From Oligoflexia bacterium (GTDB taxonomy: Bacteria > Bdellovibrionota > JAFGOL01): a stretch of DNA of 9,204 bases. A program made the position numbers and the translations under genes. Location: the NCBI GenBank assembly GCA_016926495.1, contig JAFGOL010000133.1:1-9204 (forward strand). The letters are read 5' to 3'. This document shows positions 1 through 6,035 of the stretch, in pieces. The notes below the pieces were generated by a model, which made no database searches, was not told the DNA's origin, and saw only the letters and a list, made by a program, of their open reading frames with translations. Position 1 is the stretch's first letter; every line of letters begins with the position of its first letter.

Positions 1-6
1 AACCAT
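1..6 (-). CDS. Start of a gene running off the left edge (partial)
   Basis: On the minus strand an ATG (6 down to 4) followed by GTT is preceded by a perfect AGGAGG Shine-Dalgarno sequence (plus-strand CCTCCT at 16-21) with a 9-base spacer. This is the strongest ribosome-binding site near the left end, so a gene very likely starts here. Only Met-Val is visible and no function can be given. It lies downstream of ackA in the same direction with about 80 bases between, so co-transcription with ackA is possible. Confidence 0.55.
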
Positions 7-42
7 TGGTTTTTTCCTCCTGCAATTTGTAAAATCAAAGCA

Positions 43-71
43 TTTAAATATCTTTCTTATCATAAAGTCAA
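43..71 (-). promoter_or_regulatory. Possible promoter for the left-edge gene
   Basis: Minus-strand TTGACT (plus 66-71) lies 17 bases from TTTAAA (plus 43-48). The -35 match is good and the -10 match is weak (4 of 6). It lies between ackA and the left-edge gene start and could give that gene its own transcription. The region is AT-rich, so chance is likely enough to keep confidence low. Confidence 0.25.
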
Positions 72-86
72 TAGAATTAGTTAATA

Positions 87-1304
87 TCAGTCTTCTATAG
101 GAATCCCTTTAATCACTTTTTCGGTATCAAGAGCTATCAGGAGTTCCTCGTCAGTCGGCACTATATAAATCGGCACCTTGGAATCAGAAGAGGAAATCAT
201 GGACTCTTTCCTGTTGTTATCGATATTCAGTATCCTGTCCAGCTTTATGCCCATAAAGGCAAGCCCGGAACAGGTTAATTCCCTGACTATTTCGTCATTC
301 TGACCTATGCCTCCGGTAAACACAAGGACATCAAGCCCGCCGAGAGCGGCGCTGTACGCGCCTATATACTTTTTAAGCCTGTAACAATAAATCTCCAGCG
401 CGAGCCTTGCGGATTCATCGCCGTTGGCAATGAACTCATGAAGTTCCCTCATATCATTACACTTTCCCGAAACGCCGAGAATCCCGCTTTTTTTGTTAAG
501 CAGCGTATTAACTTCCTTAAGGCTCATACCGAGGGTTTCCATTAAAAACAGGGGTACGGCAGGGTCCATATCACCGCCCCTTGTTCCCATCATAAGCCCT
601 TCGAGCGGCGTTAATCCCATGGATGTGTCCACGCTGACACCCTGTTTTATCGCGCACACGCTGGCGCCGTTACCCAGATGACAGGTTATGATCTTAAGCC
701 TTTTGTAATCACGAAACATCAGTTGCGCCACCCTGGAGGACACGAACCTGTGGGACGTGCCGTGAAAGCCGTACCTTTTTATATGGTGCCTGGTGTAATA
801 TTCCTGCGGTATTGCGTACAGCGATGAATACTTCGGCATCTTATGATGGAATGACGTATCGAAAACACCGCACTGGACGTGTTCGGGAAAAAGCTTTCTG
901 CACACTTCTATACCGATAATATTCGCGGGATTATGCAGCGGCGCCAGGAAAACAAACTTTTTTATAACGTCAAGCACCTCATCAGTAATCCTGACGGATG
1001 AATAAAACTCCTCCGCCCCGTGGACCACCCTGTGCCCGATCCCGTTAATATCCTTTTCGCTGGATATTACCCCGACTTCCGGATCCATGAGCCTGTTAAC
1101 TATGGTCCTTAACGCGTCCTCATGATTGGCAAACCTTATGTTTTCTTCCGTTTTGGAAAACCCCTTGCTGTTTTTATATGTAAAAAGCGACAACTCCTCA
1201 CCTATTCTTTCCGCGTTTCCCCATGCCAGTCTTTCTCTTGTTGCCGTATGCAGGAATTGAAATTTGACCGATGAACTGCCACAGTTGATCACTAAAATTT
1301 TCAT
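87..1304 (-). CDS. ackA: Acetate kinase
   Basis: Acetate kinase interconverts acetyl phosphate plus ADP and acetate plus ATP in the cytoplasm. It is the ATP-yielding last step of acetate fermentation and works with phosphotransacetylase. The 405-residue length is typical of the family. Family motifs are all visible: the N-terminal VINCGSSSVKF, HRVVHG near residue 91, DTSFHH near 149, YGFHGTSH near 178, HLGNGASV near 209, the DTSMG...GTRGGDMDP segment at 226-248 with its catalytic arginine, FTGGIGQND near 330, and a late glutamate pair in DEELL. The start is supported by GGAGG (plus-strand CCTCC, 1316-1320) with an 11-base spacer. No pta gene is visible, but the partial gene downstream is uncharacterised. 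The gene is divergent from the iron-sulfur cluster genes. Identification is by family motifs and secure. Confidence 0.97.
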   Translation of the reverse strand: MKILVINCGSSSVKFQFLHTATRERLAWGNAERIGEELSLFTYKNSKGFSKTEENIRFANHEDALRTIVNRLMDPEVGVISSEKDINGIGHRVVHGAEEFYSSVRITDEVLDVIKKFVFLAPLHNPANIIGIEVCRKLFPEHVQCGVFDTSFHHKMPKYSSLYAIPQEYYTRHHIKRYGFHGTSHRFVSSRVAQLMFRDYKRLKIITCHLGNGASVCAIKQGVSVDTSMGLTPLEGLMMGTRGGDMDPAVPLFLMETLGMSLKEVNTLLNKKSGILGVSGKCNDMRELHEFIANGDESARLALEIYCYRLKKYIGAYSAALGGLDVLVFTGGIGQNDEIVRELTCSGLAFMGIKLDRILNIDNNRKESMISSSDSKVPIYIVPTDEELLIALDTEKVIKGIPIED

Positions 1305-1330
1305 AAAAACAATAACCTCCGGTTAGGTTT

Positions 1331-1359
1331 CATATATAACCTGAATCTTTTAAACTCAA
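1331..1359 (-). promoter_or_regulatory. Possible ackA promoter
   Basis: Minus-strand TTGAGT (plus 1354-1359) is followed after 17 bases by TATATG (plus 1331-1336), upstream of the ackA ribosome-binding site. A small inverted repeat, AGGTT at 1325-1329 and AACCT at 1338-1342, spans the -10 element and could be an operator or a chance pairing. The whole 1305-1405 region must also serve the divergent gene at 1406. Confidence 0.35.
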
Positions 1360-1386
1360 TATATATTTCTTGCTTTTCAAACATAG

Positions 1387-1392
1387 TACAAT
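1387..1392 (+). promoter_or_regulatory. -10-like element ahead of the iron-sulfur gene cluster
   Basis: TACAAT is a near-consensus -10 hexamer 14 bases before the ATG at 1406. No convincing -35 lies 16-18 bases upstream (TTGCTT at 1370-1375 is only 11 bases away), so the promoter may need an activator or may lie elsewhere. The only Shine-Dalgarno candidate is a weak AGGA at 1398-1401, close to the ATG. Confidence 0.25.
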
Positions 1393-1405
1393 ATTCTAGG
1401 AATGT

Positions 1406-1798
1406 ATGAAAATACTGGAAAAGATAGCAAGGTACCTGAACGCCAGATGCCCGACCGTATCCGTTATATCATACGGCTGTGAAGACGAAGCTATTCTGAA
1501 ACACCTGATCTGTTCCAACAGGAAGCTGAATATAAAAAACATAAGCGACAAACATGACGACAGTAATATATTGATCATAACCGGATACGCCAACGGCAGT
1601 TGTGACGAAGTAAAGTCGGCCACCGGTAAATTACATCCCGACTGTATTATCATAGGATTCGGCACATGCAATTGCAGGCAGTGTGACGATATGAAAATAT
1701 CCATACAGATACCCGGATGCCCGCCCTCCGTTGAAGACCTTTTCAAGGCAATCGAGGATGCAAAAAACATGATCAGGAGCGGCGAGCGTGCGTATTAA
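1406..1798 (+). CDS. NuoB / [NiFe]-hydrogenase small-subunit-like protein, divergent
   Basis: A 130-residue soluble protein. The arrangement S22-Y-G-C25-E-D-E28, then GFGTC (C88), then IPGCPP (C105) follows the NuoB / hydrogenase small-subunit order (CxxCxxE or CCxxE, GxC, GCPP). In the family these cysteines hold the [4Fe-4S] cluster next to the active or quinone site. Two differences are seen. The first cysteine of the first pair is absent (S22 in the CxxC position, G24 in the CC position). The stretch between GTC and GCPP is short and carries two extra cysteines (C90, C93). Extra cysteines also occur at 15, 36, 66 and 80. The next gene begins inside its last codons, an 11-base overlap that implies translational coupling. 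Family membership rests on motif order and on the neighbouring large-subunit homologue. The actual reaction is unknown. Confidence 0.72.
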   Translation: MKILEKIARYLNARCPTVSVISYGCEDEAILKHLICSNRKLNIKNISDKHDDSNILIITGYANGSCDEVKSATGKLHPDCIIIGFGTCNCRQCDDMKISIQIPGCPPSVEDLFKAIEDAKNMIRSGERAY

Positions 1799-3212
1799 TT
1801 TTGCCGAAATCAGCGAAAGGGAAAACCTGGGCGACAAAATCGCCAAATTGTATTCCGAAGAATACCTGCTGCTTCTGGACACTATAAGGGACGAAAGCGG
1901 TTTTATTTACTCGTTTTACAACCCCTCCCTTAAAAAATGCGCCTTCATAAAAACAGACGCCGACATCTTTCAGGCACAGTCGGCTGCCGGGTATTACGAC
2001 AGTTTCAGTACCCTGCAAAAACAGCTTGTAAACAACGGTGCCTCTGTCATCAACTACGGAAACACGGATTCCGTTTCGGACGACATAGTCGAAATACCAT
2101 CGTACAAGCCTGTCGGTAACGGAATTTCATACACGCTCCATACGGTTAATGAAAAAGTTACGGGGATAAAAGCATGTACATCGCGTTCATACACGAACAA
2201 TCCGTGCCGGACATACGGTTCGCTGCTTTTTCACCTTGAGAGAATTGCTCCTTCGCTGAGGGTAGCTTCATCATTGTTGCTTGCAAGAATTTTTGAAGAC
2301 GCTCATAATATCGAGGTACCTGTCAGGGCGATTCAAATACGTAAAATTTTACACAGCCTTATCATGGTAATTACTCACTTCAGGGTGTTTCTCAACCTTG
2401 CCGAATCCCTGTCCACCAGGGTCCACGCAAAAAAACTGTTTAACCACTACTTTGAACTGTGTTCGCTTATAGGGAAATATTCCGGTAACAGGCTATTCAC
2501 CGATACCGTAATCATGGGCGGCGTAAGAAAGGATATTACCGACGAATGGTGCGGGGATGCCCAAAAAATCATAAACAGGACAATCGGGAACATCCTTGAC
2601 ATAAACCGTAAAATCATCAATTCCAGGGATTTCATTGAGATGACATCAGGTTCCGGTATAATCGACAAGCAAAACGCGATAAGCATGGGGCTGACCGGGG
2701 TATCACTCAGGGCGTCCGGAATCGATATAGAAGAAACCGGGACGGGATTCAACACCCTGCTCGGAGAAAAAGGCAGTACACTTGACAGGTTTATAATACG
2801 CCTCAACGACGCCAAAACAATGTGCAATAATATAATAACAATGATCGCCAACCTGTCCCGTGATAAAAAAATCAATTCCGGCAGGCATGAAAAGGAATTC
2901 ATTAATGAGCATGATTCGGTGGAAGGACAGATAAACAATTTCATGCTCGCGCTGTACCCTCCGTCATTGCCCGAAGGTTATTACTATGACTTTATAGAGA
3001 CAGCCAACGGATTAACCACCATGCTGCTCAAATCCGCGAACAACCCAACGCCGGAGCTTCTTTACGTAAGGGCTCCCTCAAAAACAAATATCTCAGCGTT
3101 ACAGAAAGTAATCGGGATGAACATAAAAGAGCTGGAATACCATCTTTTAAGCATCAGCATTTCAGGGAAGGAAATCAATTCACCGCTGATAAGAGGCGGG
3201 GGAGACGTGTAA
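1788..3212 (+). CDS. Fused NuoC-NuoD / hydrogenase large-subunit-like protein without Ni ligands
   Basis: A 474-residue protein with GTG start, preceded by AGGAG (1775-1779). Residues ~10-100 resemble NuoC (EYLLLLDTIRDESGFIYSFY). Residues ~105-474 resemble NuoD/HycE: LERIAPSLRVASS at 150-162, IRKILHSLIMVITH at 184-197, MGGVRKDI at 243-250, and the GLTGVSLRASGIDIE block at 301-315. The fusion is as in HycE-type (NuoCD) subunits. The expected N-terminal CxxC has only one cysteine (C140-R-T-Y). A C-terminal DPCxxC is absent: the protein ends LSISISGKEINSPLIRG. The GPxHP and HRGIE segments that line the active or quinone site are also missing or shortened near 108-135. It should therefore bind no NiFe centre, and classical quinone chemistry is doubtful. 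It probably partners the NuoB-like protein. Frame intact, no membrane segment. Role unknown. Confidence 0.8.
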   Translation: MRINFAEISERENLGDKIAKLYSEEYLLLLDTIRDESGFIYSFYNPSLKKCAFIKTDADIFQAQSAAGYYDSFSTLQKQLVNNGASVINYGNTDSVSDDIVEIPSYKPVGNGISYTLHTVNEKVTGIKACTSRSYTNNPCRTYGSLLFHLERIAPSLRVASSLLLARIFEDAHNIEVPVRAIQIRKILHSLIMVITHFRVFLNLAESLSTRVHAKKLFNHYFELCSLIGKYSGNRLFTDTVIMGGVRKDITDEWCGDAQKIINRTIGNILDINRKIINSRDFIEMTSGSGIIDKQNAISMGLTGVSLRASGIDIEETGTGFNTLLGEKGSTLDRFIIRLNDAKTMCNNIITMIANLSRDKKINSGRHEKEFINEHDSVEGQINNFMLALYPPSLPEGYYYDFIETANGLTTMLLKSANNPTPELLYVRAPSKTNISALQKVIGMNIKELEYHLLSISISGKEINSPLIRGGGDV

Positions 3213-3216
3213 AAAC

Positions 3217-3531
3217 ATGAGCAAGGGTTGCGTAATTGAAACAATAATCAACGCTATAGATGAAATCGACGCCGGAAACTGTAACATCTGTTCCGTGTGC
3301 AGGGAAGGCAGGAAATGGGTCAAAAACCTGATTACGAGAAAAGTTTCCGATACTTCCGAATACTCCAGGTATTTCAATATACTTATTGAAATGGGATACT
3401 ACATCATGCATCTCTCGGATTGTGAGAAAGGCAAAGCCCTGGGCAAACTGCTTGTAGACGAACTTAACAACAAAAGCCAGGAATATTACTATCACCTTGA
3501 AACCGGACAATGCAGGAGGCAGCCATTATAA
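3217..3531 (+). CDS. Stand-alone NuoF/HoxF-type 4Fe-4S (N3) domain protein
   Basis: A 104-residue protein matching only the C-terminal iron-sulfur domain of NuoF/HoxF. C22-N-I-C25-S-V-C28-REG-R-K-W corresponds to the family CGxCxPCREGxxW. The fourth ligand, C69 in LSDCEKG, lies 40 residues after the third, the spacing I recall for NuoF. The C-terminal helical part (KLLVDELNNKSQEYYYHL) matches the NuoF tail. In NuoF this N3 cluster takes electrons from FMN, but here there is no Rossmann-like FMN/NADH domain and no glycine-rich nucleotide loop. The protein is therefore probably an electron-relay subunit docking on the NuoG-like partner. Start ATG follows the previous stop by four bases, with GGAG at 3201-3204. 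C5 and C99 are extra cysteines. A separately encoded N3 domain is unusual. Confidence 0.75.
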   Translation: MSKGCVIETIINAIDEIDAGNCNICSVCREGRKWVKNLITRKVSDTSEYSRYFNILIEMGYYIMHLSDCEKGKALGKLLVDELNNKSQEYYYHLETGQCRRQPL

Positions 3532-4058
3532 AGTTCAGAATAAACGGCAAAGAATACTCCCTTGAGCAAAGCATGAATATTCATGACTTTCTCAGCCGGA
3601 TAGGAATAGTAATCCCGAAAGCCTGCCACGTGGCGGGAAAAACCAACGGAGGACGCTGCAAGGTGTGCCTTGTGGAAATTAACGACGAACTTGCGACATC
3701 GTGCAATAACGACATAAAAAACGACATGGACATCCTGACTCATTCACACAAGGCCATTGAAGCCAGGGCATGGGCAATCAATTTTTTGATATCACATCAT
3801 CCCGCGCTGTGCCACTCATGCCACAAGATGGGGGACTGCAGGCTGGCAGAGGCATTTATGATCAGCGGTAAAAAAATAGAAAAATGTTTTAAACCCTCGG
3901 GAACACATACGGACATAAAACAAATCTCGTCCGACATACAGCTTGATTACTCGAAATGCATCTATTGCGGACAGTGTGACGATATCACGACTATTAACCA
4001 CCAGACAGTGGAATCCTGCCCCACCGGGGCACTGGAAAAGGTAAACGGCGATGAATAA
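3510..4058 (+). CDS. NuoG/HoxU-like iron-sulfur protein (2Fe-2S plus two 4Fe-4S sites)
   Basis: A 182-residue homologue of the NuoG N-terminus and HoxU. Numbered from the ATG at 3510: a 2Fe-2S domain with C39, C50, C53 and C65 (pattern CX10CX2CX11C, GGRCKVCLVEI); then H97-PAL-C101-HS-C104-X5-C110, the His-Cys3 site of the NuoG N5 cluster; then C150-IY-C153-GQ-C156 and C170-PTGAL. HoxU/NuoG normally carry two further ferredoxin clusters after the His-Cys3 site. Here the first half of one motif runs directly to the end of the other, leaving a single [4Fe-4S] site. The protein should carry electrons between the N3-domain protein and the ferredoxin or NuoB-like subunit. The ATG gives a 22-base overlap with the previous gene. 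A start at ATT 3525 or ATA 3528 is supported by AGGAGG at 3514-3519. The stop overlaps the next start. Confidence 0.82.
   Translation: MQEAAIIKFRINGKEYSLEQSMNIHDFLSRIGIVIPKACHVAGKTNGGRCKVCLVEINDELATSCNNDIKNDMDILTHSHKAIEARAWAINFLISHHPALCHSCHKMGDCRLAEAFMISGKKIEKCFKPSGTHTDIKQISSDIQLDYSKCIYCGQCDDITTINHQTVESCPTGALEKVNGDE
3514..3530 (+). promoter_or_regulatory. Strong ribosome-binding site pointing to a non-ATG start
   Basis: A perfect AGGAGG (3514-3519) lies inside the first codons of the annotated NuoG-like frame. It is 5 bases before an in-frame ATT (3525) and 8 bases before an in-frame ATA (3528). Starting there gives MIKFRING or MKFRING, the usual N-terminus of 2Fe-2S ferredoxin-like domains. 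The ATG at 3510 has no good Shine-Dalgarno and would add five residues (MQEAA). Confidence 0.5.
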
Positions 4059-4332
4059 TCTTCACTCGGTCAACAACTGCAACGGGTGCGCCCTCTGTAT
4101 TTTAAAATGCCCTAATAACGCTATAAGCATCAACGTCAGGAAAAAATGCCTGGTCATAGATCGATTCAGGTGCATAAACTGTTTTTTGTGCCGCGATATA
4201 TGCCCTGTCGGGGCCATAGACTTTGTACCGGTACGGGGAAACAGAAAAAGATACGTTGAATTCCCATGTAAAATAAATATCAAAAGACTGAAAATGTTTT
4301 TTAATGATCAGGATATCCAAATCAGGACTTGA
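4051..4332 (+). CDS. 2[4Fe-4S] ferredoxin-like protein (NuoI-like)
   Basis: A 93-residue protein with two classic ferredoxin motifs: C10-NG-C13-AL-C16-ILK-C20-P and C41-IN-C44-FL-C47-RDI-C51-P. Each should bind a [4Fe-4S] cluster. A basic tail of about 40 residues follows (VRGNRKRYVEF...), containing a further cysteine in FPCKI. Its place as the last gene of the cluster matches the role of NuoI or hydrogenase ferredoxin subunits, linking the 2Fe-2S/4Fe-4S chain to the NuoB-like subunit. It starts inside the last codons of the NuoG-like gene (ATGAATAA overlap), so the two are probably translated together. Its last 11 bases overlap the end of the convergent PilZ gene. A general ferredoxin role is also possible. 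Confidence 0.85.
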   Translation: MNNLHSVNNCNGCALCILKCPNNAISINVRKKCLVIDRFRCINCFLCRDICPVGAIDFVPVRGNRKRYVEFPCKINIKRLKMFFNDQDIQIRT

Positions 4333-5137
4333 TCAGTAAGCGGTAAATATCGTTGTTTTCAAGAGAAATGCCAATAAAATAATCCGTTTCGGTTTCCTTG
4401 GAAAACCACGCAACAGTACCTGTTGAAGAAATCTTCCTGTTATTATACGTAATTTCAACTTCCAGGTCTCCGCTTATTTCCATACTGAAAGAGCCATATA
4501 TACAAATACCGGCTTCACTGAAATTGATAACCTTGAAATCATAAACGAAATTCCCGCGACTGAGAACAGCCCTGATATTTTGCGTGGAAACATCAAACCT
4601 GGGATATCTTCTTTTATCTTCGTACGAATCACTTTCCACAGGAAGCAGGCTGGCAATCCTCTGGATTTCATCCTCTGTAATATCCAGCGTGAGCTGCTTT
4701 TCGCATGTCGGACAATTGGGCTTGCTGTATGTAGCAAAAGAAAGTGATATGGAACTTGTATTTATAAGTTGAGGAAATTCCTCGTTACACGTGGAGCAGT
4801 AATAAGGGACTATAAATGATCTTATGTTCCTTGAAAAAATCTGCTTCCGGTTTTTCATGAGAGGTTCAAGCAGGTTTTTAGGACATTCGATGAAAGTAAG
4901 ATCAAACCCCTTTTCGGATATAAGGTTTACCTGGTCCTGCCATGCGTCTATACCGCCCTGATCATAACCCTCAATTTTTCTAAGGACCAAAACCACCTCG
5001 GATATGGCAGGATTTTCCTCCAGGCTTTTCCAGACGGTATCGGGAAATTTGAAATCCGACTCTATTTTTCCCCTGATTCCTATGGTAAACCTATGAGCAA
5101 CAAAAGTAGTAAGAAAATCCATAAATTGCATCCCCAT
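4322..5137 (-). CDS. STAS-like / zinc-ribbon / PilZ domain protein
   Basis: A 271-residue cytoplasmic protein with three visible parts. Residues ~6-95 resemble a STAS (anti-anti-sigma) fold: FTIGIRGKI, then ISEVVLVLRKI, GIDAWQDQV and KGFDLTFIECP. Residues 114-145 hold C-STC and CPTC pairs (C114, C117, C142, C145), a likely zinc ribbon. Residues ~174-268 are a PilZ domain with the c-di-GMP-binding RRYPR (R176, R180) and NFSEAG (205-210; family D/NxSxxG). Binding of c-di-GMP is expected from these residues but unproven. The output is probably protein-protein interaction through the STAS-like part. The start is uncertain: ATG at 5137, at 5131, or at 5122 (residue 6), the last having a GGGGA eight bases upstream. 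The gene is divergent from engB. Confidence 0.82.
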   Translation of the reverse strand: MGMQFMDFLTTFVAHRFTIGIRGKIESDFKFPDTVWKSLEENPAISEVVLVLRKIEGYDQGGIDAWQDQVNLISEKGFDLTFIECPKNLLEPLMKNRKQIFSRNIRSFIVPYYCSTCNEEFPQLINTSSISLSFATYSKPNCPTCEKQLTLDITEDEIQRIASLLPVESDSYEDKRRYPRFDVSTQNIRAVLSRGNFVYDFKVINFSEAGICIYGSFSMEISGDLEVEITYNNRKISSTGTVAWFSKETETDYFIGISLENNDIYRLLIKS

Positions 5138-5164
5138 TGAAAATACTAGAATACATACTATAAT
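5137..5164 (+). promoter_or_regulatory. Promoter for the engB operon
   Basis: TTGAAA (5137-5142), a 16-base spacer, then consensus TATAAT (5159-5164), 23 bases before the engB ATG. This is the best sigma-70-type promoter in the window. AAGGA at 5171-5175 would be the engB ribosome-binding site, giving a very short leader. Confidence 0.6.
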
Positions 5165-5171
5165 ACATCAA
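5143..5171 (-). promoter_or_regulatory. Possible overlapping promoter for the PilZ gene
   Basis: On the minus strand TTGATG (plus 5166-5171), a 17-base spacer and TAGTAT (plus 5143-5148) lie just upstream of the PilZ gene. Matches are 4 of 6 each. It overlaps the engB promoter on the other strand, so the two could interfere. Confidence 0.3.
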
Positions 5172-5187
5172 AGGATCAAGTCAAATA

Positions 5188-5781
5188 ATGAAAAATAAAA
5201 GAATTATTTCAATAGCATATAATAGCAACCAGTTTCCTGACGTAAAAGGCCATGAAATAGCTGTAGCAGGCAGATCAAATTGCGGCAAATCCACGTTTAT
5301 CAATACCCTGTTCAGAGAAAAAATAGCCCACACGTCTTCCAAACCCGGCAAAACCGTATCTATCAATTTTTACAGGTACAATACCGACATTACCATTGTT
5401 GATCTGCCCGGATACGGATACGCAAGGACTTCTCAAAAAACGCGAAACAGCTGGAAGTATCTTATAGAAAAGTACCTGTCAGACAGGAATGAGCTTAAGC
5501 TTGTAATGCTTCTTGTTGATATAAGGAGGGAAATTGAGGATGACGAGATTTCTTTTCTGAACTGGCTCAGCGACAGAAATATCCCGTACGTACTTGTAAT
5601 AACAAAAAACGACAAACTCACCGGAAACCAGCTTAAAAAACGTAAAATACAGATACTTGCACGGACGGAAAATCTATGGCAGCATAGCAACAACAATAAT
5701 GTATTTTTTATATCCTCCCTTAAAAAAACTGGGTTTGAGCCTATTAAGGAAATGATTGAGGAGTTTTGTAAAAAACAATGA
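5188..5781 (+). CDS. engB: Ribosome-biogenesis GTPase EngB (YsxC/YihA)
   Basis: EngB is a small TRAFAC-class GTPase needed for large-ribosomal-subunit assembly in the cytoplasm, and is essential in several bacteria. The 197-residue length fits. Visible motifs are G1 GRSNCGKS (28-35), the switch I region SSKPGKTVSINFY (50-62), G3 DLPGYGYA (72-79, the EngB signature), G4 TKND (139-142) and a G5-like SSLKKTG near the end. The start follows AAGGA at 5171-5175 and a consensus promoter. The stop overlaps the next start as ATGA, which suggests translational coupling. Identification is secure. Confidence 0.95.
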   Translation: MKNKRIISIAYNSNQFPDVKGHEIAVAGRSNCGKSTFINTLFREKIAHTSSKPGKTVSINFYRYNTDITIVDLPGYGYARTSQKTRNSWKYLIEKYLSDRNELKLVMLLVDIRREIEDDEISFLNWLSDRNIPYVLVITKNDKLTGNQLKKRKIQILARTENLWQHSNNNNVFFISSLKKTGFEPIKEMIEEFCKKQ

Positions 5782-6011
5782 ATATTTCATTGCTTACGCT
5801 TGGTGAAATTATACTGTTTAATCTCACTCTTGTATTTTTTTATCAGCCCCGTTTTATATTTTCCCTGCTGAAAATCAGTGAAAATAACATTAAAAAATCC
5901 AGCATTATGCTTATGGGTATAGGGATCGTTTTTCTGTGTCTTTTGTTCGGGTGGAGTTTTTACTTTGGTGCCAAAGTCGTAATTTTTAAAAACACCGTTA
6001 CGGTACATTAA
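5778..6011 (+). CDS. Small two-helix membrane protein, unknown function
   Basis: A 77-residue hydrophobic protein with two likely membrane helices (about residues 5-31 and 43-64) joined by a short polar, lysine-containing loop (KISENNIKKSS). I do not recognise a family. The ATG overlaps the engB stop by the ATGA arrangement. A GAGGAG at 5758-5763 is rather far (14 bases), so expression probably depends on engB translation. It lies 24 bases before pgi. The lack of stops, the hydrophobic pattern and the tight spacing support a real gene. Confidence 0.65.
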   Translation: MNISLLTLGEIILFNLTLVFFYQPRFIFSLLKISENNIKKSSIMLMGIGIVFLCLLFGWSFYFGAKVVIFKNTVTVH

Positions 6012-6035
6012 CTAAATAACAAGGAGTACTTTAAA

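Noticed and set aside
2447..2944. Minus-strand open frame of 165 codons inside the NuoCD-like gene
   Set aside because: It is antisense to a well-supported coding region, contains no recognisable motif and has the composition of a shadow frame.
1788..3212. A functional [NiFe]-hydrogenase
   Set aside because: Neither CxxC pair for the NiFe centre is present, and no maturation genes occur nearby.
3217..3531. A thioredoxin-like NuoE or an FMN-binding protein
   Set aside because: No glycine-rich FMN/NADH loop or NuoE 2Fe-2S cysteine pattern. The CX2CX2CREG motif fits only the NuoF iron-sulfur domain.
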